DNA of 35,980 nucleotides from Rummeliibacillus sp. POC4 (GTDB lineage: Bacteria; Bacillota; Bacilli; Bacillales_A; Planococcaceae), in NCBI RefSeq assembly GCF_003576525.1, contig NZ_QWUA01000053.1:1-35980 (forward strand), written 5' to 3'. The notes beneath the pieces are model-generated. The model was not told the DNA's origin. It saw only the letters and a program-made list of their open reading frames with translations, and ran no database searches. This document shows, one piece after another, positions 34,535 to 35,980 of this stretch. The stretch's first letter is position 1; the number at the start of each line of letters is the position of its first letter. Made by a program: the position numbers and the translations under genes.

Positions 34535-34837
34535 ATGGATAAAAGATTAATAGACAAAGGGTTAGTTTTTTATAACCAATTTAAAGATAATAAAATTGAT
34601 GAAGTAGATTCTCTAGAATTTAAAACTTGGTTAGCTGAAGCAATTAGAAATTTAGAATCAGTAGCAGGAAAATCAAAATTAATGGAAGTAACTGATTTAA
34701 TTAAAGTTTTCTTGCAAAATAAAGAATCAATCACAATCAATCAACTTGAATTAATTGTTGCGTTCTTGAAAGCGGAATATGAGATTAGTCAGGAACAATT
34801 ACGTAGTATTGAAGCAATGTATAAGCTTAACGATTAA
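34535..34837 (+). CDS. Hypothetical helical protein (100 aa) before terS
   Basis: A 100-aa all-helical protein starting MDKRLIDKGLVFYNQF. The ATG at 34535 follows GGGAGGAGGTG; the frame extends nine codons back through that ribosome site. Genes just before terS in phages and satellites often encode late transcription activators (ArpU/RinA) or capsid-size redirectors, but I see no signature of either. A terminator lies directly after it. Confidence 0.65.
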   Translation: MDKRLIDKGLVFYNQFKDNKIDEVDSLEFKTWLAEAIRNLESVAGKSKLMEVTDLIKVFLQNKESITINQLELIVAFLKAEYEISQEQLRSIEAMYKLND

Positions 34838-34846
34838 TATAACTGG

Positions 34847-34875
34847 AGTCACATCTAATTGGTGTGGCTTTTTGT
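34847..34875 (+). terminator. Terminator after the 100-aa gene
   Basis: AGTCACA pairs with TGTGGCT (one G.T) and is followed by TTTTGTT. Confidence 0.7.
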
Positions 34876-35016
34876 TATGCCTAAATTAGTAAGATTAAAT
34901 TTAGAAAATGATTAACGTTTAAAATAATATTAAGTTTGAATATAAATTTAGAGCATGAAAAGTCAGTATTCTCAATGTAAATGAGGTGAATTTGCTTAAG
35001 TGTGAGGTGATATAAA

Positions 35017-35514
35017 GTGAGTAATTTAGATAGTAATAATAGTAATACTCCCAAAAAGGTGAGAAAAGATAAAATTAGCTTGAATAAACGTCAGAAACAA
35101 TTCGTTGAAAACTTCCTATTTAACGGGAATAACGGGACTAAAGCGTACATGTTAGCCTATGAAAATGACAATGAAAAAAGTAGTGCTGTACGTGCTAGTG
35201 AGCTGTTGAAAATGACTAAAATACGTAATGAAATTGAGAGACGACAAGCCGAAATAAAAGAACATAATCTTACTCATATAGCGAGTGCAACAGAGATACT
35301 CCAATTCTATACTCAAGTTATGATTAATCCTGATAATAAATTGGATCAACGAATGAAAGCAGGAGAATATCTTGGGAAGTCTATGGGGTTATTTGTAGAT
35401 AGATTAGAAACAACATCTGAAACAAACTTTGTCATAGAGTTAGGCGATAGTAGTAAGAAGCAATTAGATGTTATTGATATGCCAGTTGATCAGATTGAAT
35501 ATGGTGAAGAATAA
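35017..35514 (+). CDS. terS: Phage terminase small subunit (Terminase_2 family)
   Basis: A 165-aa protein with GTG start 8 bases after GAGGTGA. Residues about 24-75 form the N-terminal HTH of Terminase_2: LNKRQKQFVENFLFNGNNGT, KAYMLAYEND, and SAVRASELLKMTKIRNEIER. Then IASATEILQFYTQVM matches the central oligomerisation region. TerS recognises the pac/cos site and recruits the large terminase for packaging. In satellites an island-encoded TerS redirects the helper phage's large subunit to island DNA. No large subunit gene follows within the 460 bases left, consistent with but not proving a satellite. Confidence 0.9.
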   Translation: MSNLDSNNSNTPKKVRKDKISLNKRQKQFVENFLFNGNNGTKAYMLAYENDNEKSSAVRASELLKMTKIRNEIERRQAEIKEHNLTHIASATEILQFYTQVMINPDNKLDQRMKAGEYLGKSMGLFVDRLETTSETNFVIELGDSSKKQLDVIDMPVDQIEYGEE

Positions 35515-35532
35515 TGTTACATAAAACGATGA

Positions 35533-35793
35533 TTTAATGCTGGAAATACATTCTCAAATATAGTACAAATTGGACTTAAATCTGGTTGTGATCCGTATAT
35601 CAATAGAGATAGATTTCAGTATTTCCCTTTTATAAATAAAACAGAGAGTAATAAAACTAAAGATATTTTTTATCAATATTCAGATTCATATAAAGAATTA
35701 ACGATTAAAATACCTGGATACGCACAAGAAAGTGTAAATTGCATATTCTTTGGTAAACCTTCTGATAAATTTCATATTGCTATGTATTATTAA
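35533..35793 (+). pseudogene. Open frame without a start codon; possible decayed gene
   Basis: After a TGA at 35530-35532 a frame stays open for 86 codons to TAA at 35791, with protein-like composition (SGCDPYINRDRFQYFPF..., ending KFHIAMYY) but no ATG/GTG/TTG with a ribosome site near its beginning. An ATG at 35517 in another frame ends after seven codons, so a one-base frameshift could have broken a gene. I recognise no family; it may also be chance. Confidence 0.3.
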
Positions 35794-35827
35794 TGTCTAT
35801 AATTGTAAATAGTTGAAGAATACAAAT

Positions 35828-35862
35828 GCCCCAAACCTTTTTAGGTAAGGGGCTTAGTTATT
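35828..35862 (+). terminator. Terminator near the right edge
   Basis: GCCCC..ACC pairs with GGT..GGGGC (internal AA/AA) around TTTTTA, followed by a T-rich tract. It closes the transcript that includes terS. Confidence 0.7.
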
Positions 35863-35962
35863 ACTTTTAATATATATTATTGAATTTAACAGAGTTATGC
35901 CTAAAAGATATTATCGAATTTATCCTTATTTATAGTAAAATGGTAATTGAATTAATATAATA

Positions 35963-35980
35963 CTATGGAGGAGAGGAAGT
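35963..35980 (+). promoter_or_regulatory. Ribosome binding site of a gene starting past the right edge
   Basis: The window ends in a purine-rich GGAGGAGAGGAAGT with a TATAAT hexamer at 35956-35961 just before it, so another rightward gene very likely begins within a few bases outside the window. Confidence 0.45.

Larger units (their letters stand above)
23709..35980. mobile_element. Integrated phage-satellite-like element (left part; right end not in window)
   Basis: From the integrase onward the sequence becomes clearly more AT-rich, known core genes stop, and genes are small, mostly unknown and largely on one strand. The order integrase, divergent repressor, small early genes, polymerase/helicase genes, terminase small subunit recalls phage-inducible chromosomal islands. 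No large terminase, portal, capsid or tail gene is seen after terS, though the window ends about 460 bases later, so a prophage is not excluded. Confidence 0.75.

Overview
The window looks like AT-rich chromosomal DNA of a Gram-positive Bacillales bacterium, most likely Planococcaceae (Lysinibacillus/Solibacillus/Rummeliibacillus type). The evidence is the low-GC codon use, strong AGGAGG-type ribosome binding sites, many GTG/TTG starts, and gene clusters recognisable from Bacillus subtilis: ftsEX-ctpB-minJ-csbA, addBA, yisK-yisL, and the DegV/Cof-hydrolase pair that resembles yitS/yitU. The genus is an inference from gene content only.

Bases 1-23661 are ordinary core chromosome. First come the end of an unidentified gene and a YvlB/LiaX-like DUF4097 protein. 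A cell-envelope and division block follows: ftsE, ftsX, a coiled-coil M23 murein hydrolase that is a likely FtsEX client, a membrane protein with a TlpA/ResA-like redoxin, ctpB, minJ and csbA. Next are a TVP38/TMEM64 membrane protein and addB-addA (double-strand break repair), with a LexA-type SOS box placed directly on the addB promoter. A DUF418 membrane protein, yisK and yisL come next, then a membrane-anchored GH13 (alpha-amylase-like) protein that has lost catalytic residues. That gene is flanked on both sides by tandem arrays with an exact 21-bp period. A DegV lipid-binding protein and a Cof-type HAD phosphatase close the core on the minus strand.

From about 23.7 kb to the right edge lies an AT-richer mobile element, which the window cuts off. 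It starts at a dyad that looks like a tyrosine-recombinase core site. It carries an integrase, a divergent Cro/CI-type repressor with an operator/promoter region, a run of small unknown genes, a second XRE-type DNA-binding protein, a 166-aa acidic unknown protein, and a 955-aa protein. That large protein has the DxDGD catalytic loop and flanking signatures of single-polypeptide two-barrel RNA polymerases (the YonO / eukaryotic-RdRP-like superfamily). After it come a small XRE protein, a DUF5659-like protein, an SF2 helicase, several small proteins and a phage terminase small subunit. Integrase, repressor, replication/expression genes and terS in this order resemble a phage-inducible chromosomal island (phage satellite). 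Here the usual primase/Rep module seems to be replaced by an RNA polymerase plus a helicase. A 42-bp element is duplicated in front of the 166-aa gene and the polymerase gene, which suggests shared control or a dedicated promoter. This module is the best candidate for an undescribed system in the window.
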